A DNA stretch of 7,124 bases from SOKG01 sp964502665 (lineage in GTDB: Bacteria > Chloroflexota > Dehalococcoidia > SZUA-161). The DNA lies in assembly GCA_964502665.1 (NCBI GenBank), contig CAZCXP010000130.1:1-7124 (forward strand), in the 5' to 3' direction. The notes beneath the pieces were generated by a model. That model saw only the letters and a program-made list of their open reading frames with translations. It did no database searches and was not told the origin of the DNA. This document shows, piece after piece, positions 1 to 6,021 of this stretch; positions within the stretch are counted from its first letter, which is position 1, and each line of letters starts with the position of its first letter. The position numbers were made by a program, and so were the translations under genes.

Positions 1-34
1 CGTCCCCCGATGAATCGGGGTCCTCGCAATGACA
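1..34. repeat. Probable dispersed intergenic repeat with hairpin
   Basis: A perfect inverted repeat, CCCCGAT (5-11) and ATCGGGG (14-20) around a GA centre, is followed at once by TCCTCGCAATGACA (21-34). On the minus strand this reads GTCATTGCGAGGA and then the hairpin. From memory, this combination resembles short non-coding repeats scattered between genes in Dehalococcoidia-type and some other environmental bacterial genomes. It lies about 50 bp beyond the ligA stop codon. Read in the ligA direction, the hairpin is followed by GACG and no T-run, so it does not look like an intrinsic terminator. Only one copy is visible and the element may begin outside the window, so its repeat status cannot be proved here. 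Confidence 0.55.
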
Positions 35-74
35 TGCAGACGAATTCTCATGATTCGTTGGTGGCCAGCCGGCC

Positions 75-93
75 GCGAGACTTTATCTCTCGC
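75..93 (-). other. Small inverted repeat across the ligA stop codon
   Basis: In the ligA direction GCGAGA and TCTCGC form a 6-bp stem around a 7-nt loop that contains the TAA stop codon. GC-rich sequence follows and there is no T-run, so it is not a standard intrinsic terminator. It might modestly affect termination or mRNA decay, or be chance. Confidence 0.25.
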
Positions 94-2092
94 CCTCCCC
101 CAGTAGCCTCAGAAACTGCTGCTCATTCAGGATCTTGATCCCCAACTCTCGAGCGCGGTCGAGCTTGGAACCGGGATCAGCGCCCACGACCAGGAAAGTC
201 GTCTTTCTGGTCACAGAACTGCCCGTGGAGCCGCCAAGCTCCCTTATCCTCGCCTCAGCCTCGCTTCGGGGGAAGGCCTCCAGCTTGCCGGTGACGACGA
301 ACTCTTCGCCGGAAAGAGGTAGTCCCGCTGGCTCAGCTCGTTCCGCCTTCAGCCTCACGCCAGCCCTTCTCAGCTTGTCGATGACCTTTCTATTGGATTC
401 CTGCTTGAAGAAAGCAAGGATGCTCTCGGCAATCTTGGGCCCTATGGTGGGCACAGCCGTCAACTCCTCTTCGGTTGCGCCGGACAGCTTGTCCAGGCTG
501 CCGAAGTGTTTAGCCAGAATCTCGGCAGTCTCTGCTCCGACGTGGCGAATGCCCAGCGCAAAGATAACCCGCGAAAGCGCCCTTTCCTTGCTTTCCTCGA
601 TGGCGGCAAGCAGATTGGAAACGCTCTTCTCCCCCATCCTCTCCATCCCGATGAGCTTGTCTTTCTTCAGCGAATACAGATCGCCAACGTCTTTTATCAA
701 GCCTGCCTCAAGCAGGGCCTCAGCCATCTTCTCCCCTATACCCTCGATATCCATCGCCCCCCGGGAAACAAAGTGCTTGACAAGCTCATATACTTGAGCC
801 GGGCAGGATGCACTGGTACAGCGAGCCATGGCCTCACCCTCGGGTTTCACAACATCAGCGCCGCAAACAGGGCAGCGCGAGGGCATGACGAAAAACTTCT
901 CCTTGCCAGTGCGCAGGCTGACCACAGGTGACACTACCTCGGGTATGACCTCACCCGCTCTCTGCACAACGACCATATCCCCGATACGGATGTCTTTGCG
1001 CCTGATATCATCCTCGTTATGCAGCGCTGCTCTCTTCAGAGTTACCCCACCTACCTGGACTGGCTCCAGGATTGCATAGGGATTGAGCGTGCCGGTGCGT
1101 CCCACGCTGACTCCGACGTCGAGCAGGCGGGTCGTTGCCTGAGTGGCAGGGAACTTATAGGCTGTGGCCCAGCGGGGTTCACGTCCCACGATCCCCAATC
1201 GCTCTTGAAGATCGAAACGATTGACCTTGACCACGGCACCATCTGCTTCAAATGGAAGATGCTCCCGTTCCTCGACCCAGCGTTGGTAATAATCCTTCAC
1301 CTGCTCGAGGTCGCTGAATAACGAGTTGCTTGGACTCACCCTAAAGCCCAATGACTTTAGATACTCCAAAGCTTCCCAATGTGTAGGAGGTGCTTCCCCC
1401 TCAACCCAGCCCAATCCATAGATATAGATGTCCAGCGGACGCGTTGCGGTGATACGAGAGTCAAGTTGACGCACCGAGCCAGCAGCGGCATTCCTGGGGT
1501 TGGCAAACAATGGCTGACCTGCCCTGGCCCTTTCCTCGTTCAGCCTTTTGAATCCCTCCTTTGAGAGGTAGACCTCCCCCCTCACCTCAAACCTCCTCGG
1601 CGCGCTCTTGGGAACAGCCAGAGGTATGCTCCTGATAGTCCTCAGGTTCTGAGTAATGTCCTCACCGCGGAATCCATCGCCACGGGTAGCCCCGGTGACA
1701 AGCCTTCCCTCCTCATAGGTCAATGCCACAGCAAGCCCGTCCATTTTTAGCTCAGCAACAAGGTCGAAGCGTTCTTCTGCCAGAAGGCCCGATATCCGCT
1801 TGTGCCAGGCAAGCAGCTCCTCGCTGGAGAAGACATTGCCCAGACTGAGCATCGGCTCGCGGTGCTCCACAACGCCGAACGCCTCCACCGGCGCTGCTCC
1901 CACTCGCTGGGTGGGCGACTCCGGGGTAATCAGGTGAGGGTGCTTCTCCTCGAGCTGTCTTAGCTCCCTCATCAGCTTGTCATATTCGTCATCGCTTATC
2001 TCGGGGCTGTCGAGCACGTAGTAGCGATAGTTGTGGTGGTCTATCATCTCACGAAGCTTCTCGATCCTCGCCTTTACTTCTTTCCCATCCAC
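83..2092 (-). CDS. ligA: NAD+-dependent DNA ligase LigA
   Basis: Seals nicks in duplex DNA using NAD+, joining Okazaki fragments and finishing repair. The protein is 669 aa (E. coli LigA 671). Domains in order: Ia NAD-binding segment (about 1-70, with YRYYVLDSPEISDDEYD), adenylation domain with KxDG nucleophile Lys116 (E. coli Lys115), OB fold, zinc finger with Cys407, Cys410, Cys425 and Cys430, helix-hairpin-helix repeats, and a C-terminal BRCT domain (about 591-669). The frame is open upstream to 2218, but I choose the GTG at 2092: it puts the catalytic lysine and zinc cysteines at family positions, follows a GGTGAG Shine-Dalgarno-like sequence by a few bases, and the predicted promoter lies inside the upstream extension. 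A second GTG at 2101 is possible but has no properly spaced ribosome site. Transcribed divergently from pyrG. No frameshift or missing key residue seen. Confidence 0.97.
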   Translation of the reverse strand: MDGKEVKARIEKLREMIDHHNYRYYVLDSPEISDDEYDKLMRELRQLEEKHPHLITPESPTQRVGAAPVEAFGVVEHREPMLSLGNVFSSEELLAWHKRISGLLAEERFDLVAELKMDGLAVALTYEEGRLVTGATRGDGFRGEDITQNLRTIRSIPLAVPKSAPRRFEVRGEVYLSKEGFKRLNEERARAGQPLFANPRNAAAGSVRQLDSRITATRPLDIYIYGLGWVEGEAPPTHWEALEYLKSLGFRVSPSNSLFSDLEQVKDYYQRWVEEREHLPFEADGAVVKVNRFDLQERLGIVGREPRWATAYKFPATQATTRLLDVGVSVGRTGTLNPYAILEPVQVGGVTLKRAALHNEDDIRRKDIRIGDMVVVQRAGEVIPEVVSPVVSLRTGKEKFFVMPSRCPVCGADVVKPEGEAMARCTSASCPAQVYELVKHFVSRGAMDIEGIGEKMAEALLEAGLIKDVGDLYSLKKDKLIGMERMGEKSVSNLLAAIEESKERALSRVIFALGIRHVGAETAEILAKHFGSLDKLSGATEEELTAVPTIGPKIAESILAFFKQESNRKVIDKLRRAGVRLKAERAEPAGLPLSGEEFVVTGKLEAFPRSEAEARIRELGGSTGSSVTRKTTFLVVGADPGSKLDRARELGIKILNEQQFLRLLGEGER

Positions 2093-2117
2093 AGCTCTCA
2101 CCCCCCCAAAAAGCCTT

Positions 2118-2127
2118 GTTTGCAAAC
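2118..2127. repeat. 10-bp perfect palindrome in the ligA leader
   Basis: GTTTGCAAAC is perfectly self-complementary. It lies downstream of the predicted ligA transcription start (about 2151) and upstream of the ligA start codon. It could be a protein-binding site or chance; no second copy was noticed in the window. Confidence 0.3.
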
Positions 2128-2157
2128 CTGGGCAGAAGTACACCCTTCGTATTCTGC

Positions 2158-2185
2158 AGTATATCACAGTCTGAGGTGGCGACAA
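2158..2185 (-). promoter_or_regulatory. Predicted ligA promoter (extended -10)
   Basis: On the minus strand TTGTCG (-35, plus-strand 2180-2185), a 16-bp spacer and TATACT (-10, plus-strand 2158-2163). The -10 is preceded by TGA, giving the extended form TGnTATACT. Transcription would start near 2151, leaving a leader of about 59 nt before the GTG at 2092. This supports the shorter ligA start, because codons above about 2151 would not be in the mRNA. Judged by eye against the sigma-70-type consensus. Confidence 0.55.
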
Positions 2186-2205
2186 AAGTTGCGGGTGAGA
2201 GGTCT

Positions 2206-2234
2206 TTGACAAAAACATGATTTTGTGCTATTTA
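2206..2234 (+). promoter_or_regulatory. Predicted pyrG promoter
   Basis: A perfect -35 TTGACA (2206-2211), exactly 17 bp of spacer, then TATTTA (2229-2234) preceded by TGC as an extended -10. The -10 itself matches only 3 of 6 consensus bases, but TG extension, ideal spacing and perfect -35 compensate. Transcription would start near 2241, about 13 nt before the pyrG ATG, so the AGAGGG at 2236-2241 would be mostly outside the message. An 18-bp imperfect inverted repeat lies across the -35 and spacer. The ligA -35 is only about 20 bp away in the opposite direction. Confidence 0.6.
2209..2226. promoter_or_regulatory. Candidate operator: 18-bp imperfect inverted repeat
   Basis: ACAAAA-A-CATG-A-TTTTGT reads as its own reverse complement at 16 of 18 positions, centred between 2217 and 2218. 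It overlaps the end of the pyrG -35 hexamer and most of the -35/-10 spacer, where a bound dimeric repressor would block RNA polymerase. No regulator can be named from sequence alone, and A/T-rich promoter composition makes such symmetry easier to meet by chance. Confidence 0.35.
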
Positions 2235-2253
2235 AAGAGGGTACAAAAGATTT

Positions 2254-3900
2254 ATGGCAAAATATATCTTCGTGACCGGCGGCGTAGTAAGCTCAGTGGG
2301 AAAGGGGATAGTCGCCGCTTCCGTCGGTAGGTTACTCAAGAGCTACCAGATAAGTGTCACAGCGCAGAAGATAGACCCTTATCTCAACGTCGACCCTGGC
2401 ACGATGTCCCCGTATCAACACGGGGAAGTGTTTGTTACCGAAGACGGTGCCGAAACCGACCTCGATCTTGGGCACTACGAGCGATTCATTGACACCAACC
2501 TCACCACTGCCTCTAGCGTCACCGCTGGGCAGATATATAGCGCAGTCATTGCCAAGGAGAGGCGGGGCGATTTCCTCGGCGGCACCATTCAGGTGGTGCC
2601 CCACGTTACCGCTGAGATTAAGAAGCGCATCCAGGATATGGCTGAGACCAGCGGGGCTGAGGTAGTGCTCGTAGAGGTAGGCGGCACAGTGGGTGACATC
2701 GAGGGTCAGCCTTTTCTGGAGGCCATCCGCCAGATGAGAAACGACGTGGGACGAGATAACGTTCTTTATATACATGTCACCCTTCTTCCCTTCATTTCGT
2801 CTACGGGCGAGCTCAAGACCAAGCCCACTCAACATAGCGTCAAGGAACTGCGCAGCATCGGCATTCAGCCCGATGTTATCGTCTGCCGCAGCGATCATGA
2901 CGTTGCTGATGAGCTCAAGGACAAAATTGCCTTGTTCTGCGATGTGGAGAAGCGCGCTGTTGTCCCCCTACCCACCATGCCCTCAATTTATGAGGTGCCC
3001 CTGGTGCTCAACGAAGCCGGACTGGGAGAGATCATTATCGACCGGCTCAAGTTGACAGCAGCAGCGCAGGACCTGAGTGAGTGGCATAACCTGGTGGAAA
3101 GAATGAGGAAGCCCAAGGAAGTGTTGTCTATAGCCCTCGTGGGCAAATACGTGAAGTTACGAGATGCCTACCTTTCGGTGAGAGAAGCATTGACCCACGC
3201 CGCCCTGTACCACGACCGCGATGTGGAAATTGTGTGGATCGAGTCCGAGGACCTGGAACAGGATGGGGGTGAATCCCTGTTGCGCACAGCCAATGGGATT
3301 GTGGTGCCCGGGGGCTTTGGCTATCGTGGCATTGAAGGGAAGGTGAAAGCAGCCCAATACGCCCGGGAGTATGGAGTGCCCTATCTCGGCTTATGCCTTG
3401 GGATGCACATCATGGTCATTGAATGTGCACGCCGGGTACTGAAGTCGAGCAAACCTAACTCCAGGGAATTCGATGAAGATACGCCCTATCCTGTAATTGA
3501 CCTGCTCCCCGAGCAGCGAGGAGTCAATGAAAAGGGAGGGACTATGCGTCTGGGGGCCTACCCTTGTCACCTGGTGCCAGGCACCCACGCCGCTGCTGCC
3601 TATGGAGCCCCCGTGGTCCATGAACGCCACCGCCATCGCTTTGAGTTCAATAACGAGTACAGGGATGTTCTAAGCGAGGCAGGGCTTATCCCAAGCGGGC
3701 TTTCACCCGATGGCAGACTGGTGGAGATAAGCGAGCTTGCCGACCACCCCTGGATGATGGGTACGCAGTTTCACCCTGAATTCACCTCTCGCCCCAACCG
3801 GCCCCACCCCCTCTTTCGTGACTTCGTTGGGGTGGCCAAGAGAACACTGAGGGTGGGCGATCAGCGTCCTTTGCCCTTGGAACCGAATGTCAGCAACTGA
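2254..3900 (+). CDS. pyrG: CTP synthase PyrG
   Basis: Makes CTP from UTP, ATP and glutamine, the last step of de novo pyrimidine nucleotide synthesis, as a cytosolic tetramer. The protein is 548 aa (E. coli 545). The N-terminal synthetase domain (about 1-270) opens with the P-loop-type GGVVSSVGKG (residues 9-18) and carries the family signatures NVDPGTMSP, EDGAETDLDLGHYERF and GGTVGDIEG. The C-terminal class I glutamine amidotransferase domain has VPGGFG, the nucleophile Cys381 in GLCLGMH, and the His507/Glu509 pair in QFHPEF. About 40 residues follow the catalytic Glu, with a low-complexity end. The ATG at 2254 gives the expected N-terminus; AGAGGG lies 12 nt upstream, long for a ribosome site. 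Divergent from ligA, 58 bp upstream of tal. Confidence 0.98.
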   Translation: MAKYIFVTGGVVSSVGKGIVAASVGRLLKSYQISVTAQKIDPYLNVDPGTMSPYQHGEVFVTEDGAETDLDLGHYERFIDTNLTTASSVTAGQIYSAVIAKERRGDFLGGTIQVVPHVTAEIKKRIQDMAETSGAEVVLVEVGGTVGDIEGQPFLEAIRQMRNDVGRDNVLYIHVTLLPFISSTGELKTKPTQHSVKELRSIGIQPDVIVCRSDHDVADELKDKIALFCDVEKRAVVPLPTMPSIYEVPLVLNEAGLGEIIIDRLKLTAAAQDLSEWHNLVERMRKPKEVLSIALVGKYVKLRDAYLSVREALTHAALYHDRDVEIVWIESEDLEQDGGESLLRTANGIVVPGGFGYRGIEGKVKAAQYAREYGVPYLGLCLGMHIMVIECARRVLKSSKPNSREFDEDTPYPVIDLLPEQRGVNEKGGTMRLGAYPCHLVPGTHAAAAYGAPVVHERHRHRFEFNNEYRDVLSEAGLIPSGLSPDGRLVEISELADHPWMMGTQFHPEFTSRPNRPHPLFRDFVGVAKRTLRVGDQRPLPLEPNVSN

Positions 3901-3916
3901 CTATCTGGGGCTTCTA

Positions 3917-3945
3917 TAGACAAAATCAGCGACATGTGATATATT
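3917..3945 (+). promoter_or_regulatory. Predicted tal promoter
   Basis: TAGACA (3917-3922, 5 of 6 matches to the -35 consensus), a 17-bp spacer, and TATATT (3940-3945, 5 of 6) preceded by TGA as an extended -10. The start point would be near 3952, only about 7 nt before the ATG at 3959. The promoter fills most of the 58-bp pyrG-tal gap, so tal can probably be transcribed without pyrG. Confidence 0.6.
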
Positions 3946-3958
3946 GTGGGAAACGCGA

Positions 3959-4609
3959 ATGCGTATCTTCCTGGATACCGCTAACGTCGATGAGATCCGC
4001 CAAGCTGCCAGGCTAGGTGTGATTAGTGGAGTCACCACCAATCCTTCGCTGGTAGCCAAGGAAAAACGGGCAGATATGAAGGCGGCTATTCAGGAAATCT
4101 CCTCCATAGTTGATGGTCCCATCAGCGCTGAGGTTCTCAGTCTGGAACCGGCGGCTATGATTCAGGAGGCGAGAGAGGTTTCCTCCTGGTCTCCCAATGT
4201 AGTAGTCAAGATCCCGATTTCAGCAAGCGGGCTGGAGGCCATATCTGTCCTCTCCAAGGAGGGGATAAAGACCAACTTAACGCTCTGCTTTTCCCTTAAT
4301 CAGGCGTTGCTGGGCGCAATCGCTGGAGCAACTTATGTCAGCCTGTTTGTAGGTAGGCTTGACGATATCGGCCATGATGGGATGCAGCTTGTTTCCGAGA
4401 TCGTGGAGGTGTATGATTACTATGACCTGCCGAGTCAGGTAATCGCTGCCAGCATCCGCCACCCACTGCACGTTATCGTTGCTGCCCAGGCGGGTGCACA
4501 CATTGCAACAATACCTTACACTGTGCTTATGCAGATGATCAAGCACCCGCTCACCGATATCGGGATATCGCGCTTCGCTGAGGACTGGCGAAGTATCCAG
4601 AAGCTATAA
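3959..4609 (+). CDS. tal: Transaldolase, short TalC/FSA-type subfamily
   Basis: Predicted to move a dihydroxyacetone unit between sugar phosphates in the non-oxidative pentose phosphate pathway. The 216-aa (beta/alpha)8 barrel matches the short TalC group (about 215-220 aa) throughout: DTANVDEI, GVTTNPSLVAKE, VKIP, GRLDDIGHDG, AASIRHP, KHPLTD. Asp6, Asn28 and Schiff-base Lys84 occupy the catalytic positions of E. coli fructose-6-phosphate aldolase (Lys85). Glu58 and Phe130 stand where that aldolase has Gln59 and Tyr131; Glu and Phe are the transaldolase choices, so transaldolase is favoured over aldolase. I use the ATG at 3959 rather than the in-frame TTG at 3944, which lies inside the predicted -10 box and would add five non-homologous residues. 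Leu129 sits where relatives usually have proline (SPF). Confidence 0.93.
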   Translation: MRIFLDTANVDEIRQAARLGVISGVTTNPSLVAKEKRADMKAAIQEISSIVDGPISAEVLSLEPAAMIQEAREVSSWSPNVVVKIPISASGLEAISVLSKEGIKTNLTLCFSLNQALLGAIAGATYVSLFVGRLDDIGHDGMQLVSEIVEVYDYYDLPSQVIAASIRHPLHVIVAAQAGAHIATIPYTVLMQMIKHPLTDIGISRFAEDWRSIQKL

Positions 4610-4654
4610 GGCCGCGATCCGCTAATCATAACACTGTGCAAAGCTCTCCTTAGA

Positions 4655-4660
4655 TATAAC
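4655..4660 (+). promoter_or_regulatory. Possible -10 element of a rho promoter
   Basis: TATAAC matches 5 of 6 bases of the -10 consensus, 27 bp before the rho ATG. There is no good -35 at 16-18 bp upstream and no TGn extension, so this is the weakest promoter call here. rho may also be read through from tal, as no terminator is seen in the 78-bp gap. Confidence 0.3.
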
Positions 4661-4676
4661 TATGCAATCTAATCAC

Positions 4677-4683
4677 GGAGTGA
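4677..4683 (+). promoter_or_regulatory. rho ribosome binding site
   Basis: GGAGTGA with the GGAG core 7 nt before the ATG at 4688. It is the best-placed Shine-Dalgarno site among the plus-strand genes and fixes the rho start. Confidence 0.7.
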
Positions 4684-4687
4684 AGCT

Positions 4688-5950
4688 ATGAACATCACCG
4701 AACTTGAGACCAAAACCAGAGAAGAACTCCTGGCCCATGCTAAGGACCTCGGAATCTCTGGCGTTAGCGCTCTGAAGAAGGAGGACCTTGTTGTGCGTTT
4801 GCTTCAGGCAAACGCTGAGCAACAAGGCTACACCTTCAGAGGCGGTATTCTGGAGATCATGGGTGAGGGCTATGGGTTCCTACGCCAGCCCAACCTCCGC
4901 CCTGATCCCATCGATATCTACGTCTCACAGTCTCAGATCCGCCGCTTCTCCTTGCGCACCGGAGACGTGGTCAGCGGGCAAGTGAGATTACCCAAGGATG
5001 GTGAGAAGTATCACAGCCTGCTTCGCGTAGAGACAGTCAACTATCTCGACCCAGAGACAGCTAAGGATCGGGCCTTCTTCGATCGGCAAACGCCGATTTT
5101 CCCCAATAAGATGATCAACCTGGAGACCACCGCCAAGAATCTGTCCACCCGATTGATGAATCTTATATCTCCCATCGGCCGTGGCCAGCGAGGATTGATC
5201 GTCTCTCCACCCAAGGCAGGAAAAACCATGCTACTGAAGCACATCGCCAACGGCATCACCACCAATTATAATGATATCCACCTCATGGTCTGTCTCATTG
5301 GAGAGCGCCCCGAAGAAGTGACCGACTGGAAGAAGTCAGTTGAGGCTGAGGTAATTGCCTCTACTTTCGACGAGCCAGTCGAAGAACACACCAGGGTGGC
5401 CGAGGTGGCGCTGGAACGTGCCAAGAGGCTGGTGGAATTGGGGGCCGACGTGGTAATCCTGCTCGACAGCATCACCAGACTCACTCGCGCCTATAATCTG
5501 GAGATGCCATCCAGCGGACGCACCCTCTCTGGAGGTGTCGACCCTGCTGCCCTGTATCCACCTAAGAGGTTCTTCGGCTCAGCCAGGAATATAGAGGAGG
5601 GTGGAAGTCTGACGGTGATCGCCACTTGCCTAGTTGACACCGGAAGCAGGATGGATGAGGTGATCTACGAGGAGTTCAAGGGTACCGGCAACCTGGAGCT
5701 TCACCTTGATCGCAAACTCGCCGAGCGCAGGGTTTTCCCCGCCATAGATATCCAGCGCAGCGGCACCAGGCGCGAGGAATTACTCCTCGACGAGGACACT
5801 CTGAGGCAAGTATGGGTGGTACGAAGGATGGCTACTTTGGTAGGCGCTAACTCGGTGAACCCCGCTGAGGCCACGGAGAAGGTTCTGGAGAGACTGGCCA
5901 AGACCTCGTCAAATGCCGAGTTCCTCGCTACCCTTGCTAAGGATTTCTAG
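4688..5950 (+). CDS. rho: Transcription termination factor Rho
   Basis: Hexameric RNA-dependent ATPase and helicase that binds nascent RNA and releases RNA polymerase. The protein is 420 aa (E. coli 419), without the long N-terminal insertion of actinobacterial Rho. An N-terminal helical domain (about 1-45) is followed by the cold-shock-like primary RNA-binding domain with GYGFLR (61-66). The ATPase core has Walker A PPKAGKT with Lys179, catalytic Glu206, Walker B LLDS with Asp260, the Q-loop region (SSGRTLSGG), the conserved FKGTGN, and the arginine finger Arg361 in SGTRREELL. Residues run five behind E. coli numbering. Oddities: Gly205 and Trp214 replace E. coli Asp210 and Met219, both in or next to the bicyclomycin pocket. 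Sits 78 bp after tal and 71 bp before proB; no leader peptide or attenuator was recognised upstream. Confidence 0.98.
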   Translation: MNITELETKTREELLAHAKDLGISGVSALKKEDLVVRLLQANAEQQGYTFRGGILEIMGEGYGFLRQPNLRPDPIDIYVSQSQIRRFSLRTGDVVSGQVRLPKDGEKYHSLLRVETVNYLDPETAKDRAFFDRQTPIFPNKMINLETTAKNLSTRLMNLISPIGRGQRGLIVSPPKAGKTMLLKHIANGITTNYNDIHLMVCLIGERPEEVTDWKKSVEAEVIASTFDEPVEEHTRVAEVALERAKRLVELGADVVILLDSITRLTRAYNLEMPSSGRTLSGGVDPAALYPPKRFFGSARNIEEGGSLTVIATCLVDTGSRMDEVIYEEFKGTGNLELHLDRKLAERRVFPAIDIQRSGTRREELLLDEDTLRQVWVVRRMATLVGANSVNPAEATEKVLERLAKTSSNAEFLATLAKDF

Positions 5951-5977
5951 TCCCCCCTGGCAAGTTCACTTCGGTTG

Positions 5978-6006
5978 TTGTTCCTTGCTTACCTCGCTGC
6001 TATAAT
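5978..6006 (+). promoter_or_regulatory. Predicted proB promoter with consensus extended -10
   Basis: A perfect TATAAT (6001-6006) preceded by TGC forms a full extended -10. The -35 at 17-bp spacing is TTGTTC (5978-5983), a poor match, as is common with extended -10 promoters. Transcription would start near 6013, leaving about 9 nt before the ATG at 6022; the GGGAG at 6008-6012 would then lie mostly upstream of the start point. Confidence 0.6.
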
Positions 6007-6021
6007 TGGGAGCGAGTCTCC

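Noticed and set aside
135..797. Long plus-strand open frame (about 220 codons) opposite the 3' half of ligA, with further plus-strand frames down to about 1560
   Set aside because: It lies fully antisense to a well-supported ligA, has Ser/Leu-rich composition typical of a shadow frame, shows no recognisable domain and no credible ribosome site.
2093..2218. N-terminal extension of LigA by up to 42 residues to an ATG at 2218
   Set aside because: The extension matches nothing in the family, contains the predicted ligA promoter, and would displace the catalytic lysine from its usual position.
2235..2253. PyrG attenuation or reiterative-transcription control as in Bacillus (GGGC start with leader terminator)
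   Set aside because: The initial region reads GAGGGTAC rather than GGGC, and the predicted leader of about 13 nt leaves no room for a terminator hairpin.
2332..2898. Minus-strand open frame of about 188 codons within pyrG
   Set aside because: Antisense shadow of the conserved PyrG synthetase domain, with no recognisable motif or promoter of its own.
4555..4570. Inverted repeat CGATATC-GG-GATATCG near the 3' end of tal
   Set aside because: It lies within conserved coding sequence (TDIGISRF), has a 2-nt loop and no T-run, so coding constraint or chance is the simpler explanation.
5951..5990. Possible terminator after rho (GGCAAG ... CTTGC with a TTCG centre)
   Set aside because: The inner stem is broken by mismatches, the outer arms pair only about 5 bp across a long loop, and no T-run follows; the segment overlaps the proB -35.
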